A stretch of DNA of 64,000 nucleotides from an uncultured Lachnospiraceae bacterium (GCA_946615865.1 CAMOIJ010000006.1:1-64000), one strand, 5' to 3'; positions 42,719-51,790 are shown, counted from the first letter of the stretch. The notes: generated from the letters alone by a model not told the origin. Numbers and translations: made by a program.

Positions 42719-42950
42719 TGTGGGCGCCAAGGCGCCCCCTATTTTACCGTCCTGCTCTTCGGGGCGGAGCCTTAACAGCTGCCTGCCGCTTGCTGTGATG
42801 AAGTTTGGGTCTTACGCAATGATTCCCCGCGAACCGTGTCAGATTGGGAACAAAGCAGCACTAAACGGGCCCTATCATGTGCCGTGAGGGTGCCCGGCGG
42901 AGCAGTAAGCACAGTAACGGGTTAAGGTTCCGCCGCGGAGAGCATTTTTT
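42719..42950 (+). ncRNA. ffs: Signal recognition particle RNA
   Basis: The conserved domain IV is clear: GTTTGGGTCTTACGCAAT, AACCGTGTCAGATTG, a GGAA tetraloop closed by TTG/CAA, AAAGCAGCA, then CATGTGCCGTGAGGGTGCC, as in Bacillus scRNA. The flanks pair as a long helix: 42754-42776 (CTCTTCGGGGCGGAGCCTTAA, written here in part as GGCGGAGCCTTAAC) with 42920-42943 (GTTAAGGTTCCGCC). A T-run at 42945-42950 ends it. The 5' end holds a GGGCGCC-AA-GGCGCCC hairpin (42722-42737). I do not recognise the conserved Alu-domain 5' motif of large Firmicute SRP RNAs. Ends are approximate. Confidence 0.88.
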
Positions 42951-42999
42951 GTCGAAGATGTCATGTGATCGGGATAGTTTATATTCAGAAAGGTTCGTT

Positions 43000-43968
43000 A
43001 TGAGTTTAGACAATATTATGGATATGACTGACTGTACGCTCTGTCCCAGGAGCTGCCGGGCGAACCGCGCCGGAGGTGAAGTGGGTTATTGTAAAGAAGA
43101 CGCTGAGCTGTACGCCGCGAGAGCCGCCCTGTATTTTGACGAGGAGCCTGTGATCTCCGGCCGTCACGGGAGCGGCGCCGTGTTCTTCTCAGGCTGCAAT
43201 ATGGGCTGTGTCTACTGCCAGAATTATGCGATCGCCAAGGCGATGTCCGGAATGAAGATCGAGCCCGAAAGGCTCTCCGAGATTTTTTTGGAGCTGCAGG
43301 ACCAAAATGCCGAGAATATCAATCTGGTCACGCCCTCCCACTATCTCTACCTGATCATTCCCGCTATTGAAAAAGCGAAACGACAGGGGCTTTCGATCCC
43401 TGTCGTCTATAACACCGGCACATATGAGCGTGTAGAGGCCGTCAAGGCCCTGGAAGGTCTTGTGGACATCTGGATGCCCGATTTTAAGTATATATCTCCC
43501 CGCATCTCGCTGGCCTACTCTCACACTCCGGATTACTTCCAGTACGCCTCCAAAGCCCTGGCCGAAATGGTACGTCAGTGCCCCAAGCCGCTGTTCGCGG
43601 ACGGCACGTCCTCCATTGACGCGGCGGATGACGCTGATGATCCGGTCATGGTGCGCGGCGTCATTGTAAGACACCTCGCCCTCCCGGGCTGCGCCGAGGA
43701 CTCCAGAGACATCCTGGATTATCTCCACTCCACCTATGGAGACAGCATTTTCATCAGCCTGATGAATCAGTATACGCCTATGCCCCAGGTCTACGGCGAT
43801 CCCAATCTGGGCCGCAAGCTTACGGCTGAGGAGTACGACGATCTGGTGAACTACGCGATCTCCATCGGCGTCACCAACGGCTTCATCCAGGACGGCGAGA
43901 CCGCTTCCCAGAGCTATATTCCCGCCTTCGACGGAACAGGACTTTCAGGAGAAAAAAACCGCCTATAA
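43000..43968 (+). CDS. PflX-like radical SAM protein
   Basis: A 322-residue radical SAM enzyme. The N-terminal Cys motif CTLCPRSCRANR and the radical SAM cluster motif FSGCNMGCVYCQNY (CxxxCxxC) match the PflX/YjjW-like 'pyruvate formate-lyase activating enzyme-like' family of unproven function. Later landmarks are INLVTPSHYLYLI, DIWMPDFKY and VRHLALPG. The ATG at 43000 has AGAAAGG upstream; in-frame codons further upstream lie in the SRP RNA and were not used. Its stop codon lies in the loop of the terminator that follows. No glycyl-radical enzyme gene is nearby. Confidence 0.88.
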   Translation: MSLDNIMDMTDCTLCPRSCRANRAGGEVGYCKEDAELYAARAALYFDEEPVISGRHGSGAVFFSGCNMGCVYCQNYAIAKAMSGMKIEPERLSEIFLELQDQNAENINLVTPSHYLYLIIPAIEKAKRQGLSIPVVYNTGTYERVEAVKALEGLVDIWMPDFKYISPRISLAYSHTPDYFQYASKALAEMVRQCPKPLFADGTSSIDAADDADDPVMVRGVIVRHLALPGCAEDSRDILDYLHSTYGDSIFISLMNQYTPMPQVYGDPNLGRKLTAEEYDDLVNYAISIGVTNGFIQDGETASQSYIPAFDGTGLSGEKNRL

Positions 43969-43980
43969 GGCGGTTTTTTT
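43952..43980. terminator. Bidirectional terminator containing the PflX-like stop codon
   Basis: AAAAAACCGCC-TATAA-GGCGGTTTTTT. The TAA stop of the radical SAM gene is in the loop, and the reverse complement serves the converging PucR-like gene. Confidence 0.9.
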
Positions 43981-43989
43981 GTCTTCTCT

Positions 43990-45078
43990 TTATCTCCTGC
44001 GCTTCTCAAGCTCTTTCATGTACGCGTTTACCATCAGCGCTATCTTGAGCGTCATGGCGTCGTCAAATGTCCTGATGTCGAGTCCTGTGCTCTTCTGCAG
44101 TTTCTCAATGCGGTAAACCAGCGTATTTCTGTGAACAAAGAGCTGGCGGGCCGTCTCCGACACATTCAGGTTATTGTCAAAGAATGTGTTGATAGTCGTA
44201 AGGATCTCCTGATCGAATTCCACCATCTCACCCGCTTCGAAGATCTCCTGGATGAACATCCTGCACAGGCTCGGCGGCAGCTGATAGATGAGGCGCCCGA
44301 TCCCGAGCTCGTTGTAAGAGATCACTCTCTTCCCCGCATAGAAGATCCTGCCGACGTCCATGGCCATCCTGGCTTCCTTGTAGGAACGGGACAGGTCCTT
44401 GAGTTCCTCAACGATGGTGCCATAGGATCCGCGCACCTTGATCATAGCCTCCATATTCAGCATATCCACAGCCGTCTTCGCGGCGTCTTCGATCTCCTTA
44501 TACCCCTCGTTGTCTTCCAGAGCCTTAATAAGGATCACACTGTTCTCATCCACCTCTGTCAGATAGTCGCCATTCTGAATGGTGAAGAGTCCGGAGAGCA
44601 TCTCCGACGCGATCTGCTCCGATTCCGCCTTAACTTCAAACAAAATGATCGCTCTTCGCACATTTCCCGCGATATGCAGCTTCTTGGAACGGTTGTGGAT
44701 GTCAACGAGCAAAAGATTGTCCAGCAGCAGATTCTGGAAGAAATTGTTGCGGTCAAACTTCTCCTTATACGCGATGATCAGGTTTTCGATCTCGCTGGCA
44801 GCTATCTTCGCGACCATAAACGTGTGCTCAGCGGTTCCCTGCGCCGTCAGTACGAACTGCAGCTCGTCATCGTCCATCACCTTAAGGTAGAAACTGTTCC
44901 CGATGATCTGGCTGTCCGCCGCCGACTGGGCAAAACCTGCGGCCATGCTCTTATCCGGCGCCTCAGCACCCTCTGTCTGGGCTACAACATTGCCTGTAAT
45001 ATCCTGTACGCAGAATTCTACTCTGGTGATGGTCCGCAGCTGTTCCAGACACCCTCTGATGATCTGTGATGATACCAT
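43990..45078 (-). CDS. PucR/CdaR-type transcriptional regulator
   Basis: A 362-residue regulator. The C-terminal helix-turn-helix (SETARQLFVHRNTLVYRIEK, about residues 305-325) followed by KSTGLDIRTFDDAMTLKIAL is the PucR/CdaR (HTH_30) signature. The N-terminal half contains a sugar-diacid-recognition-like region (LRTITRVEFCVQDITGN) and a GGDEF-like middle domain. It is downstream of the UgpC-type ATPase on the same strand but separated by a strong terminator. It may sense a sugar-derived ligand; the target genes are not evident. Confidence 0.85.
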   Translation of the reverse strand: MVSSQIIRGCLEQLRTITRVEFCVQDITGNVVAQTEGAEAPDKSMAAGFAQSAADSQIIGNSFYLKVMDDDELQFVLTAQGTAEHTFMVAKIAASEIENLIIAYKEKFDRNNFFQNLLLDNLLLVDIHNRSKKLHIAGNVRRAIILFEVKAESEQIASEMLSGLFTIQNGDYLTEVDENSVILIKALEDNEGYKEIEDAAKTAVDMLNMEAMIKVRGSYGTIVEELKDLSRSYKEARMAMDVGRIFYAGKRVISYNELGIGRLIYQLPPSLCRMFIQEIFEAGEMVEFDQEILTTINTFFDNNLNVSETARQLFVHRNTLVYRIEKLQKSTGLDIRTFDDAMTLKIALMVNAYMKELEKRRR

Positions 45079-45149
45079 ATGTTTCCTCCTGTATAGGCTC
45101 CTTATGCAGATCCTCCCGCTTCCGGCCTGCCAACAGCGGGCTTTCTATA

Positions 45150-45192
45150 CGAAAAACGGGTGCCGCACTGTTTTTATTAAGTGCGGCACCCT
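45150..45192 (-). terminator. Rho-independent terminator of the UgpC/MsmK gene
   Basis: Perfect 12-base stem GGGTGCCGCACT / AGTGCGGCACCC (45158-45191) with an AT-rich ten-base loop, then GTTTTTC on the minus strand. Confidence 0.9.
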
Positions 45193-45236
45193 CATAATAA
45201 CCGATTATTGTGCCCTCAGGCAATGCCAATCATTTA

Positions 45237-46343
45237 TCAGTTAGCAATTGTCAGCTCGGTCTCCTTATCGAAGACGTGGATCTTCTTGGTATCGAAGGTG
45301 TACTTAACTGTATCGCCGGGGCGAACCTTCGTTGTAGGCTCAACTCTCGCGGTGATGTTAGCGTTGCCCAGATCGAAGTACAGGAATACTTCCGCGCCGA
45401 GAAGCTCGTAAACGTTGACCTTGGACTCGAACTGATAAGGAGCCTTCTTATCGCCCTTGACTTCGATGATGCTCTCAGGACGGATACCGAATACTACGGG
45501 CTTTCCGTTGTAGCCGCCGTCGATCACTTTCTTGGCCTTGTCAGCGGGAAGCTCGATGGACTGTCCCTCGACATCCAGGAATGCCTTGCCGCCTTCTACT
45601 CTTGCGACTGCATCTACGAAGTTCATCTGAGGAGATCCCATGAAGCCTGCTACGAACAGGTTGCAGGGCTTGTCATAGAGGTTCTGAGGGGAATCGATCT
45701 GCTGAACGATACCGTCCTTCATAACGACGATTCTGGAACCAAGGGTCATAGCCTCTGTCTGGTCGTGTGTGACGTAGATGATGGTGGTGCCCAGTCTCTG
45801 GTGGAGCTTGGCGATCTCAGTTCTCATCTGTACACGCAGCTTAGCGTCCAGGTTGGAAAGAGGCTCGTCCATAAGGAAGACCTTAGGATTACGAACGATA
45901 GCACGTCCCATAGCGACACGCTGTCTCTGGCCGCCGGAAAGAGCCTTCGGCTTGCGGTCAAGCAGGTGTGACAGGTCAAGGATCCTTGCGGCTTCTTTAA
46001 CAGCCTTGTCGATCTCATCCTTCGGCACCTTGCGGAGCTTAAGACCGAATGCCATGTTATCATAAACGGTCATATGAGGATACAGAGCGTAGTTCTGGAA
46101 TACCATCGCGATATCTCTGTCCTTGGGCTCAACGTCATTCATGAGCTTGCCGTCGATCCTGAACTCACCGGAAGAAATGTCTTCCAGACCTGCGATCATT
46201 CTCAGAGTGGTGGACTTTCCGCATCCGGAAGGGCCTACGAAAATGATGAATTCCTTATCGGCGATCTCCATGTTGAAATTCTGAACAGCCTTGTAGCCGT
46301 TGGGATAAACCTTGCATACGTCCTTTAATGATAAGCTTGCCAT
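45237..46343 (-). CDS. msmK: Sugar ABC transporter ATPase, UgpC/MsmK type
   Basis: A 368-residue ATPase. Walker A GPSGCGKST, Q-loop VFQNYALYPHMT, signature LSGGQRQR, Walker B VFLMDEPLSNLDA and switch YVTHD are intact, and the C-terminal 130 residues form the TOBE/regulatory domain of the MalK/UgpC group. No permease or solute-binding gene is adjacent, matching the shared 'orphan' MsmK-type ATPase that energises several sugar transporters in Firmicutes. It has its own promoter region and terminator. Confidence 0.9.
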   Translation of the reverse strand: MASLSLKDVCKVYPNGYKAVQNFNMEIADKEFIIFVGPSGCGKSTTLRMIAGLEDISSGEFRIDGKLMNDVEPKDRDIAMVFQNYALYPHMTVYDNMAFGLKLRKVPKDEIDKAVKEAARILDLSHLLDRKPKALSGGQRQRVAMGRAIVRNPKVFLMDEPLSNLDAKLRVQMRTEIAKLHQRLGTTIIYVTHDQTEAMTLGSRIVVMKDGIVQQIDSPQNLYDKPCNLFVAGFMGSPQMNFVDAVARVEGGKAFLDVEGQSIELPADKAKKVIDGGYNGKPVVFGIRPESIIEVKGDKKAPYQFESKVNVYELLGAEVFLYFDLGNANITARVEPTTKVRPGDTVKYTFDTKKIHVFDKETELTIAN

Positions 46344-46360
46344 TGTACAACTCCTTTGTA

Positions 46361-46389
46361 AAAATATAATGCGAGATTGCAGTTTTCAA
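46361..46389 (-). promoter_or_regulatory. Possible promoter for the UgpC/MsmK gene
   Basis: Minus strand: -35 TTGAAA (46384-46389), 17-base spacer, -10 TATTTT (46361-46366), 18 bases before the start codon. Upstream, at 46401-46420, lies GGGTGACTATTTTGAC, which shares two strings with the region upstream of scrB. Confidence 0.4.
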
Positions 46390-46480
46390 ATAACTGAACT
46401 TAGTATAGTCAAAATAGTCACCCCTCGCTATGCCACTAATACACAAAGTTTTTTTGAGGTCTTAGTGAGGATTCGTTATC

Positions 46481-46535
46481 AAAAAAGAGGAAAATTCTGT
46501 TTTTCGTAAACTTGTACAGAATTTTCCTCTTTGTT
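46481..46535. terminator. Bidirectional terminator downstream of the DUF624-like gene
   Basis: A perfect 17-base stem (46484-46500 with 46516-46532; arms begin AAAGAGGAAAATT) with a 15-base loop and T-runs on both strands. Confidence 0.88.
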
Positions 46536-46578
46536 TGTCTGTTTTGACAGGTCCCTTCAGGGAAGACTGACAGATCCG

Positions 46579-47232
46579 TCATTCTTCTTCGTCCGGGTCC
46601 TCCGAGTTCTCCTGCTCCCAGATCTGCTTTTCCACTTTTCTGAAGATCGGGTCATAGATCATAGCGCAGGCATAGCCGGGGACGCTCAGCCCGAACAGGA
46701 TAAGGAGCGGCAGCAGTACGCCCGCGAATATGAAGGCGATCATGGGAACAAGCGTGATCACAGCCATTTCCAGCGAACTGGGAAGTTCCGCGAATGTCAG
46801 TGTCACAGCGTTAATGATCGTATGAATGACGCTGTTGTCGAACCTCGACTGCATCGCAAAGGCGTAGATCATACATATGAGTTCGAGGACAGCCACCACA
46901 AGGATGGAACTGGGAAGCCACAGCGGATAACTTCCTCCTCCCTGCAGGACCATGACCAGGGTGGAGGCCATGAGCGCTGCCAGCGCCATAAACATGACCC
47001 ACATCACAGTGGCCTGCCTGAATTCCCTCTTAAAGGCGCGGAAAAATGATTTTACGATATATCCCTCTTCTCCCCTCACCATCTTCAGAAGTACGTAATG
47101 CATCGCCGTCAGGGCCGCTCCCGCCGTGATGACAGGCAGGCACAGAAGGAGCGTGACCAGATTGAGGATCAAAAGATCCGTCACTTTGTTTAAAAATCCC
47201 TGAAAGGAGCTTCCCTCTTCAAAAATACTCAC
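46579..47232 (-). CDS. DUF624/YesL-like membrane protein
   Basis: A 217-residue protein with about five to six hydrophobic segments. The N-terminal FEEGSSFQGFLNKVTDLL followed by LVTLLLCLPVITAGAALTAMHYV is typical of the YesL (DUF624) family, whose function is unknown but which is often linked to carbohydrate transport genes. The C-terminus is acidic (DPDEEE). A GTG start overlaps the previous stop as GTGA, with GGGAGGAG upstream, so translation is coupled to the preceding secreted protein. Confidence 0.8.
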   Translation of the reverse strand: MSIFEEGSSFQGFLNKVTDLLILNLVTLLLCLPVITAGAALTAMHYVLLKMVRGEEGYIVKSFFRAFKREFRQATVMWVMFMALAALMASTLVMVLQGGGSYPLWLPSSILVVAVLELICMIYAFAMQSRFDNSVIHTIINAVTLTFAELPSSLEMAVITLVPMIAFIFAGVLLPLLILFGLSVPGYACAMIYDPIFRKVEKQIWEQENSEDPDEEE

Positions 47233-47771
47233 TTGGCGGCTCCTCCCTTCGCGACGTTCCCGTCGCCGCTTCCGAACACACTGATCCCGGTAGTGATCAT
47301 CTTCTCGATGGTATCGAGAAATCCGTTCCAAAGTACAGTAAAGAATCCTTCCGTCCTCTTTTGCACCTCGTGCTGCGCATCTCTGATCAGAGTATTCTCG
47401 GGCGCCTTTTCATTGCTTTTATAAGTGGTCCGGATCCCGAGCACGTTCTCCGCAACGGCTGAAGGCGAGATTCCCATCTCGTCCATCTGCTGCAGGGCTT
47501 CTCTTATTGATTTGCGGATCGAATCTTTGTCGACACCGTCAACCGCCTCGTCCATTTTTTTGTACAGGTCTCCACCGATCTCCTCGCCCTGCTCGAGAAG
47601 GCTCTTGTCCGAATTATCTTCGGCCTTTTCTTCAGGAAGGCTCTCTTCCACTTCTTCGGCCACTTCGTTCGTGGCCCCTTCGGAAGCCGCGGCATAACAG
47701 ACAGGTCCTGCAGCGCATGTAGAGGCCAGCACTGCAGTCATCAGGATCGTAAACACTCTTTTCTTTATCAT
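47229..47771 (-). CDS. Small secreted or membrane-tethered protein of unknown function
   Basis: A 180-residue protein with a signal peptide (MIKKRVFTILMTAVLASTCA, cleavage likely after CYAAA). Residues 30-75 are acidic (EEVEESLPEEKAEDNSDK), and 80-160 are predicted helical with an EVQKRTEGFF segment and a short hydrophobic stretch. I do not recognise a domain. It overlaps the DUF624-like gene by 4 bases, implying a joint function at the membrane. CGGAGG precedes the ATG. Confidence 0.7.
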   Translation of the reverse strand: MIKKRVFTILMTAVLASTCAAGPVCYAAASEGATNEVAEEVEESLPEEKAEDNSDKSLLEQGEEIGGDLYKKMDEAVDGVDKDSIRKSIREALQQMDEMGISPSAVAENVLGIRTTYKSNEKAPENTLIRDAQHEVQKRTEGFFTVLWNGFLDTIEKMITTGISVFGSGDGNVAKGGAAK

Positions 47772-47802
47772 AGAAAACCTCCGTGGGGGTTGTCCTTAAT
47801 TT

Positions 47803-47837
47803 CCAAAACGGCTGTATTTTTCGCAAAATACAGCCGC
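47803..47837 (-). terminator. Terminator after metG
   Basis: CGGCTGTATTTT / AAAATACAGCCG (47809-47836) with a four-base loop, then TTTTGG on the minus strand; 18 bases after the metG stop. Confidence 0.8.
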
Positions 47838-47853
47838 ACATTCCATTCTATGA

Positions 47854-49890
47854 TCAGCCGATCTCAGAACCGGCCGGGATATCCTTTCCGCTCTCAGGCG
47901 TCATCAGCGCCAGAGATCCGTCGGGGCCTTCCGCGCACAGGAGCATGCCTTCGGATACGATCCCGGCGAGTTTGGCGGGCTTAAGATTCGTGATCACCAT
48001 CACTTTTTTGCCAACCATCTCTTCCGCTGAGTAGTACTTGCGGATACCGGAAACGATCTGGCGCACTTCGTCACCGATCCTGACCTGGCTGCAAAGAAGC
48101 TTCTTGGACTTCTTCACTTCCTCGCAGGCGATAACTTCGCCGACCTGGAACTGAAGCTTCGCGAAGTCGTCGATGGTGACTTCGGGCTTCTTCTCCACCG
48201 CAGGAGTTTCTGCTTCCTTGGCAGGCTCCGCAGTTTTCTCCTCAGATCCGGCGACCTTCTCCTTGGCCTTCTCCTCGAGCTTAGCCTGCTTCTGGGCCTC
48301 CTTGCGCTGTTTCTCCATGATCTTCTCAACGTCCTTCATGACATCAGCTTCCTTGAGGCGCGCGAAGAGGATCTCGGGCTTGTCTGTAACCTTATTTCCG
48401 GAAGGATACAGGCCGAAAGTACCCAGTGTGTCAAAATCGCGGATCTCAGTGTTCAGCATCTTCACGATCTTGTCCGCGGTTTCAGGCATGAACGGAGCCA
48501 TCAGGGCCGTGCCGATCGTGATACCCTCGATCAGGTTGTAGAGAACTGTGGAGAGACGGTCAGCCTTGGCCTCATCCCTTGCCAGTACCCACGGCTCAGT
48601 CTCGTCGATATACTTGTTGAGTCTCTTGAATACCGCTAAGATCTCGGTCAGGGCGTCAGCCGCGCGCAGCTCGTCCATCTTGGCCTCGACCTTGTTGTAA
48701 GCGGCTGTAACGAAGGCCTTGAGATCGTCGTCAACAGGCTCTGCCGCGCCCTTGTCGGCAACAACGCCGTCAAAATATTTATTGCTCATCGCAATGGTGC
48801 GGTTCACGAGGTTGCCCATTGTGTTGGCGAGGTCGGAATTGATCCTCTCCACCACGAGCTCCCAGGTAATGACGCCGTCGTTCTCATAGGGCATCTCGTG
48901 CACGACAAAATAGCGCACGGCGTCAACGCCGAAGATCTTCACCAGGTCGTCCGCGTAGATAACGTTGCCCTTGGTCTTACTCATCTTCTCCCCGCCCTGC
49001 AGCAGCCAGGGATGGCCGAATACCTGCTTGGGAAGAGGCTCGCCCAGCGCCATCAGGAAGATGGGCCAGTAGATGGTGTGGAAGCGGACGATGTCCTTGC
49101 CGATCAGGTGAAGGTCGGCGGGCCAGTTCTTCTTGTAAAGGTCGCTGCTGTTGCCATCCGCGTCGTAGCCGATGCCGGTGATGTAGTTGCTGAGCGCGTC
49201 GAGCCACACATAGACAACATGGCCGGGCGCGAAATCAACCGGAATGCCCCATGTGAAGGAACTTCTGGAGACGCACAGATCCTGCAGGCCGGGCAGCAGG
49301 AAGTTGTTCATCATCTCGTTCTTGCGGGATACGGGCTGGATGAACTCAGGGTGTGTGTTGATGTGCTCGATCAGGCGGTCGGCGTATTTCTTCATCTTAA
49401 AGAAATAGGCGTCTTCCTTGGCCTGGTGCACTTCGCCGCCGCAGACCGGGCAGTACTTCTCATCCACCACCTGGGAAGATGTGTAGAACGCCTCGCACTC
49501 TCTGCAGTACATTCCCTCGTAATAGCCCAGGTAAATGTCGCCCTGATCGTAGAGCTTCTTGAAGATCTTCTGGACCTGGCGCTCGTGGTCTTCGTCAGTT
49601 GTACGGATAAAGCGGTCATAAGAAGTGTTTACCAGATCCCAGAGTCTCTTGATCTCTCCAGCCACTTCATCGACGAATTCCTTGGGAGTCTTGCCGGCTG
49701 CCGCTGCCCTGGACTCGATCTTCTGTCCGTGCTCGTCGCTTCCCGTCTGGAAATGCACGTCGTAACCGTCGGCTCTCTTATATCTCGCGATACAGTCAGC
49801 CAGAATGATCTCATAGGTGTTTCCGATATGCGGTTTGCCGGAAGTGTATGCGATCGCTGTTGTGATGTAATATTTTCCTTTATTCTGCAT
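47854..49890 (-). CDS. metG: Methionyl-tRNA synthetase
   Basis: A 678-residue class I synthetase. The HIGH-type motif is YTSGKPHIGNTYE, the zinc knuckle is CRECEAFYTSSQ...CPVCGG, and the KMSKS-type motif is GEKMSKTKGN. A long charged linker (about 520-570, rich in Lys, Glu and Ala) connects to a C-terminal tRNA-binding (EMAPII/Arc1p-like) domain from about 575 with FQVGEVIACEEV. It charges initiator and elongator tRNA-Met. It follows map by 27 bases, so MetAP and MetRS are co-transcribed. Confidence 0.96.
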   Translation of the reverse strand: MQNKGKYYITTAIAYTSGKPHIGNTYEIILADCIARYKRADGYDVHFQTGSDEHGQKIESRAAAAGKTPKEFVDEVAGEIKRLWDLVNTSYDRFIRTTDEDHERQVQKIFKKLYDQGDIYLGYYEGMYCRECEAFYTSSQVVDEKYCPVCGGEVHQAKEDAYFFKMKKYADRLIEHINTHPEFIQPVSRKNEMMNNFLLPGLQDLCVSRSSFTWGIPVDFAPGHVVYVWLDALSNYITGIGYDADGNSSDLYKKNWPADLHLIGKDIVRFHTIYWPIFLMALGEPLPKQVFGHPWLLQGGEKMSKTKGNVIYADDLVKIFGVDAVRYFVVHEMPYENDGVITWELVVERINSDLANTMGNLVNRTIAMSNKYFDGVVADKGAAEPVDDDLKAFVTAAYNKVEAKMDELRAADALTEILAVFKRLNKYIDETEPWVLARDEAKADRLSTVLYNLIEGITIGTALMAPFMPETADKIVKMLNTEIRDFDTLGTFGLYPSGNKVTDKPEILFARLKEADVMKDVEKIMEKQRKEAQKQAKLEEKAKEKVAGSEEKTAEPAKEAETPAVEKKPEVTIDDFAKLQFQVGEVIACEEVKKSKKLLCSQVRIGDEVRQIVSGIRKYYSAEEMVGKKVMVITNLKPAKLAGIVSEGMLLCAEGPDGSLALMTPESGKDIPAGSEIG

Positions 49891-49917
49891 AGGTCATTTC
49901 CCCTCTGATAAGTATTT

Positions 49918-50802
49918 TTAGTAACAAAGCACCTCGTGCCCCGTCTCCGTGACCAGCACCTGGATCTCCCACTGCGCGGACGGCTTGCCGTCAGCCGTGT
50001 AGATCGTCCAGCCGTTCTTGTCGTCCTGGTAGATCTCGTCCGTTCCCATGTTGACCATGGGCTCGATGGTGAATACCATACCGGGGACCATCAGCATCTC
50101 TTCGCCGGGCTTGGAGACATAACTGACGAAAGGATCCTCGTGGAACTCCAGTCCGATTCCGTGTCCGCCGATCTCCTTGACTACTGTGTAGCCGTTCTTT
50201 ACGGCGTGCTCGTGGACCTTGCTGCCCATATCGCCGAGGGTCGTCCACGGAATAACATTTTCAAGTCCGATCTCCACGCACTCTTTGGTGACCTGGACCA
50301 GTCTCTTCTTCTCCTCCGACACTTCGCCGATGCAGTACATTCGCGAGGAGTCCGAGAAATACCCCCTGTAAATTGTTGAGCAGTCAACGTTGATGATATC
50401 GCCCTCTTTGAGGATGTGGACTTCATCCGGAATTCCGTGGCAGACTTCCTCGTTGATGGAGGTGCACACGCTCTTGGGGAACCCCTCGTAATGGAGCGGA
50501 GCCGGGATCGCGTTCATGGAGACTGTAGTCTCATAGACGATCTTATCGATCTCCTCTGTGCTCATTCCCGGATGAATGGCCGCCGCGACGGCGTCCAGGC
50601 AGGCTATATTGACCTTCGCGCTCTCTTTGATGCCCTCGATCTGCTCCGGCGTCTTAATGATGCTCCGGTCGGGCACGATATAACCGCCGAGCTGGTATCC
50701 TCTGATCTTCTCGTCAAAGCGCATATGGCAGTTCTTGTATTTTTTGCCGCTGCCGCACCAGCACGGGTCGTTTCTCTCTATTTTTGCTGCAAAATGGATC
50801 AT
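49918..50802 (-). CDS. map: Methionine aminopeptidase with N-terminal SEC-C zinc motif
   Basis: A 294-residue type-I MetAP that removes the initiator methionine. Metal ligands appear in INVDC, FSDSSRMY, GGHGIGLEFHEDPF, FTIEPMVN and QWEIQVLV. The N-terminus has a SEC-C motif NDPCWCGSGKKYKNCH (about 12-27), a zinc element found in many Clostridia MetAPs and probably helping it dock on ribosomes. The ATG used has only a distant AAGGA, so the start is uncertain by a few codons. Followed by metG. Confidence 0.94.
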   Translation of the reverse strand: MIHFAAKIERNDPCWCGSGKKYKNCHMRFDEKIRGYQLGGYIVPDRSIIKTPEQIEGIKESAKVNIACLDAVAAAIHPGMSTEEIDKIVYETTVSMNAIPAPLHYEGFPKSVCTSINEEVCHGIPDEVHILKEGDIINVDCSTIYRGYFSDSSRMYCIGEVSEEKKRLVQVTKECVEIGLENVIPWTTLGDMGSKVHEHAVKNGYTVVKEIGGHGIGLEFHEDPFVSYVSKPGEEMLMVPGMVFTIEPMVNMGTDEIYQDDKNGWTIYTADGKPSAQWEIQVLVTETGHEVLCY

Positions 50803-50902
50803 ATTTATGTGATCATCCTTCCATTTATTACTTTTTACACATTCAAACTTCAGTATGGAATCTTTTCCCCTAAATGTCAAGCAAGCCCATCTGCTCCCGG
50901 GT

Positions 50903-50946
50903 CAAAAAAGAGACTGCCGGAGCGCCTCTCCCTGCAGTCTCTTTCT
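50903..50946 (-). terminator. Terminator between the phosphoesterase and map genes
   Basis: AAAGAGACTGC pairs with GCAGTCTCTTT (50907-50944), followed by six T on the minus strand. It ends the surface-glycan/phosphoesterase transcript directly after the stop codon. Confidence 0.88.
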
Positions 50947-51759
50947 TCATCTCACATAGAATTCCTCCGCGTCCTCAAGCCTCAGGCAGGCCAGCTGGGC
51001 GCGTTCCGCCGCTTTTTTGATCGCGGGACTCTCGTCTTCCCCGCAGGACAAAAGCTTTGCTCCGCAATCCAGATCCACGTATTTCTCTCCGTAGAAGATC
51101 CTGTTGCGCCTGGTCGCTCTTGGCTTTCTGAAGGGCCAGTTCTTCTCCGCCTTCATCCGGGTAAAATAGTAATCCGTGATCGTATGTCCGCAGATCAGGC
51201 AGTGATACTTTTTATCTCCCCTGTATCCGGCGAAGGGGTCCTCCCGCAGAAGAAGCCTTCTCCACACCGCGTCGTTCCGGCGGTAGCGCTCAAGCGTCGG
51301 GCTGGGCACCGCGTCGTAGTAATAAGGATAAGCGTGCGCAAGCATGTAGTGCTTCTCCCCGTCTATGACGTCGAAACTATAGGGCAGATCGCTGATCCAT
51401 CGGCGGATCTCCCGCTGCTTCAAACTGTCCAGGCGGCTGAACTCCGCCCAGGTTCCGGCGCCGCGGTTGTTCACCAGCCAGTTCTGCGCGATGAGATTGT
51501 CCGCGCCTTCCCTGTATCCTGTTTCCATCGTTGCCAGAAACATCTCTTCGTGATTGCCCCTCAGGCAGTGCACGTGGCCGCTGGAGCGGTCAAGGTGCAT
51601 CACGAACAGAAGCGTCTCCAGAGGATAAGCTCCCCAGTCTATGTAGTCTCCCAGAAGATAGAGCTCATCTCCTTTTTCAGGGGCGAACTTTATCTTTTTC
51701 AGGAGCTTCTGAAACTGCGGCAGGGCGCCGTGTATGTCGCTGATCACATAGGTTGACAA
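50947..51759 (-). CDS. Calcineurin-like metallophosphoesterase
   Basis: A 270-residue metallophosphoesterase. The metal-binding motifs are SDIHGALPQF, LLGDYIDWG and LRGNHEE, with later HAYPYYYD and GHTITDYY, matching the serine/threonine protein phosphatase-like group. Substrate could be phosphoproteins or diadenosine tetraphosphate. The start is TTG with GGAGA upstream. It lies 31 bases after the FrhB-like gene, so it belongs to the end of the glycan operon. Confidence 0.88.
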   Translation of the reverse strand: MSTYVISDIHGALPQFQKLLKKIKFAPEKGDELYLLGDYIDWGAYPLETLLFVMHLDRSSGHVHCLRGNHEEMFLATMETGYREGADNLIAQNWLVNNRGAGTWAEFSRLDSLKQREIRRWISDLPYSFDVIDGEKHYMLAHAYPYYYDAVPSPTLERYRRNDAVWRRLLLREDPFAGYRGDKKYHCLICGHTITDYYFTRMKAEKNWPFRKPRATRRNRIFYGEKYVDLDCGAKLLSCGEDESPAIKKAAERAQLACLRLEDAEEFYVR

Positions 51760-51790
51760 TATGTCTGTTCTCCGTTTCTCTTGTTAGCGG

